A model generated the notes under the pieces. It did no database searches and was not told where the DNA came from. It saw only the letters and a list, made by a program, of their open reading frames with translations. This document shows, one piece after another, positions 62,776 to 64,000 of a stretch of DNA of 64,000 nucleotides. This stretch comes from Acridotheres tristis (Eukaryota; Chordata; Aves; Passeriformes; Sturnidae): the NCBI GenBank assembly GCA_037013685.1, contig CM072919.1, forward strand, positions 26,398,646 through 26,462,645. The letters run 5' to 3'. Both the position numbers and the translations under genes were made by a program. Numbering within the stretch: position 1 is the stretch's first letter; every line of letters starts with the position of its first letter.

Positions 62776-64000
62776 CCAAATAAGCCTACTAATGGTTTAA
62801 CTAAATCTGTTTTCTAGGTAATTGTTAATTAATTTTGGTAGTTTTATGTCAGTATAGCTAAAAAGGGGAGTAAAAGAAAAGCTTGTAGAAAAGTTTTTTT
62901 CTATTTTTCTTTTATAATCTAAAATGAGAAAAAGAAAAAGTTCTAATTGTGTATTGCACCAGTTTAGAGAATTAAAACAATAGCTTCTCTGTGTCAGACC
63001 ATGAAGTGGAGACTAGGAGATTTTGTGTTAAACTCTGCTGCACTCGTTACCATACAATCAGAAAGTTTACTATAGTATTGTTTTCAGTTCTCTAATATTC
63101 ACATAGTTTAAGTGATAATCTTGTTCATTACATAAATGATAATGCTTCCCTCACAGATGCCTCACAATATTTGGAGTATGTTGCCAAGTACGGAGTATGT
63201 TTGTTCCACAGCAGCCTCATGGTGCTACAGCTGGTTTGCTATGGATTATACTGTCTCTGTCTCCTGAACAGGTATCTATAGAGTTTCCTCAGTAACCCAC
63301 ACCTGATTAATGAGATAAGAATACTTCACTGCCACAGCAGCAACAAAAACTGAATTAATGTGTAAGGAAAAAAGGCAAAACTAGTCTCAAGGCTTTAGTG
63401 TACAGAACAAACAAAATCAGCTGCTTATTTGCCTCAGCTCCTAATGATGCTCTTTGTGAAAGAGTTAGTCGCTCACTCATTTAGCCCACTAGCAGACAGT
63501 CATTCTGGGGAAAATTATGCATTTCTATAATAGATATTGTATGACATAAAAAACATCCTATCTGTCTTTAAGACTGTGATCTTCAGGAAAATTCTTCATA
63601 GTCATTATTCTCCATGCGGTATTCAAGAACACTAAACTGCCTTTTGAGATACAGAGTGGAATAAATGCATTGAGGAGAGTTTTTGTAGGCTGTAGAGAAT
63701 GTACACTGGATATAACTGACATGTGTTTCTGGTCTTTTTTGTAATATGAAGGAAAATATTTATTTTATTTTACATTAAACAATTTACATTAACAGCTGTA
63801 AACTTGGGTCCAAAGTGTGTGACTCTTGCAACACATAGAGAAAGTTTCTCAATCTTTATTTCAATTATGTTAGTAATCTTTACTTGAAATATATCATATG
63901 CAAACATTCACATCTTGATGTAAAACTAGATCCATTCATTTCCCTGTTATGTTTAAATTAATGTAAATCTTAGCAATCCATATCTAAACAGAATCCATGA
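62776..64000. other. AT-rich unique sequence, no gene seen
   Basis: No recognisable gene, RNA or transposon up to the window edge. Confidence 0.5.

Overview
The window looks like nuclear DNA from a bird, most likely a passerine. The evidence is the repeat content: several CR1 LINE fragments ending in the avian CR1 tail (family recognised by eye), and many solo or partial endogenous retrovirus (ERV) LTRs of types abundant in songbird genomes. The DNA is AT-rich. I found no supportable protein-coding exon, rRNA or tRNA. Open reading frames are short (about 120 codons or fewer outside simple repeats) and resemble nothing I recognise, except CR1 reverse-transcriptase remnants. The best reading is a gene desert or the inside of a very large intron. 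All family names come from pattern memory, not a search.

Layout. 1-4.2 kb: plain AT-rich sequence. 4.2-5.4 kb: two minus-strand LTR fragments of different families. 5.4-15.8 kb: mostly unique AT-rich sequence with a TTGA and a TG microsatellite. 15.8-18.1 kb: two CR1 pieces separated by a solo LTR (16298-16829). 19217-19649: a clean solo LTR with a 4-bp target duplication. 20.8-23.2 kb: a mosaic of CR1 tails and LTR scraps. 24915-25573: a solo LTR with matching ends. 27.2 kb: an old, decayed CR1-like scrap. 27.4-37.2 kb: unique sequence.

37176-38217 is a dense simple-repeat cluster. It holds a TA/TG tract, then a 270-bp hexanucleotide array in three homogeneous blocks (11 + 9 + 25 copies) whose last block is a one-base variant of the vertebrate telomere repeat, then 9-bp and AGATAT repeats. 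38.2-45.2 kb is unique. 45.2-46.5 kb holds an LTR with an internal 32-bp tandem repeat, followed by a CR1 3' end. 49.4-51.05 kb is an LTR cluster in which a solo LTR (50278-50894, 5-bp duplication) sits inside an older LTR. 51-64 kb is mainly unique, with a tiny CR1 tail, one deleted LTR, one weak LTR, three perfect hairpins (57.4-58.8 kb), another LTR (60.5-60.9 kb) and a 1-kb CR1 (61.7-62.8 kb).

No genes work together here. The story is layered retroelement insertion, internal deletion and simple-repeat expansion. No intact viral or LINE reading frame is present.
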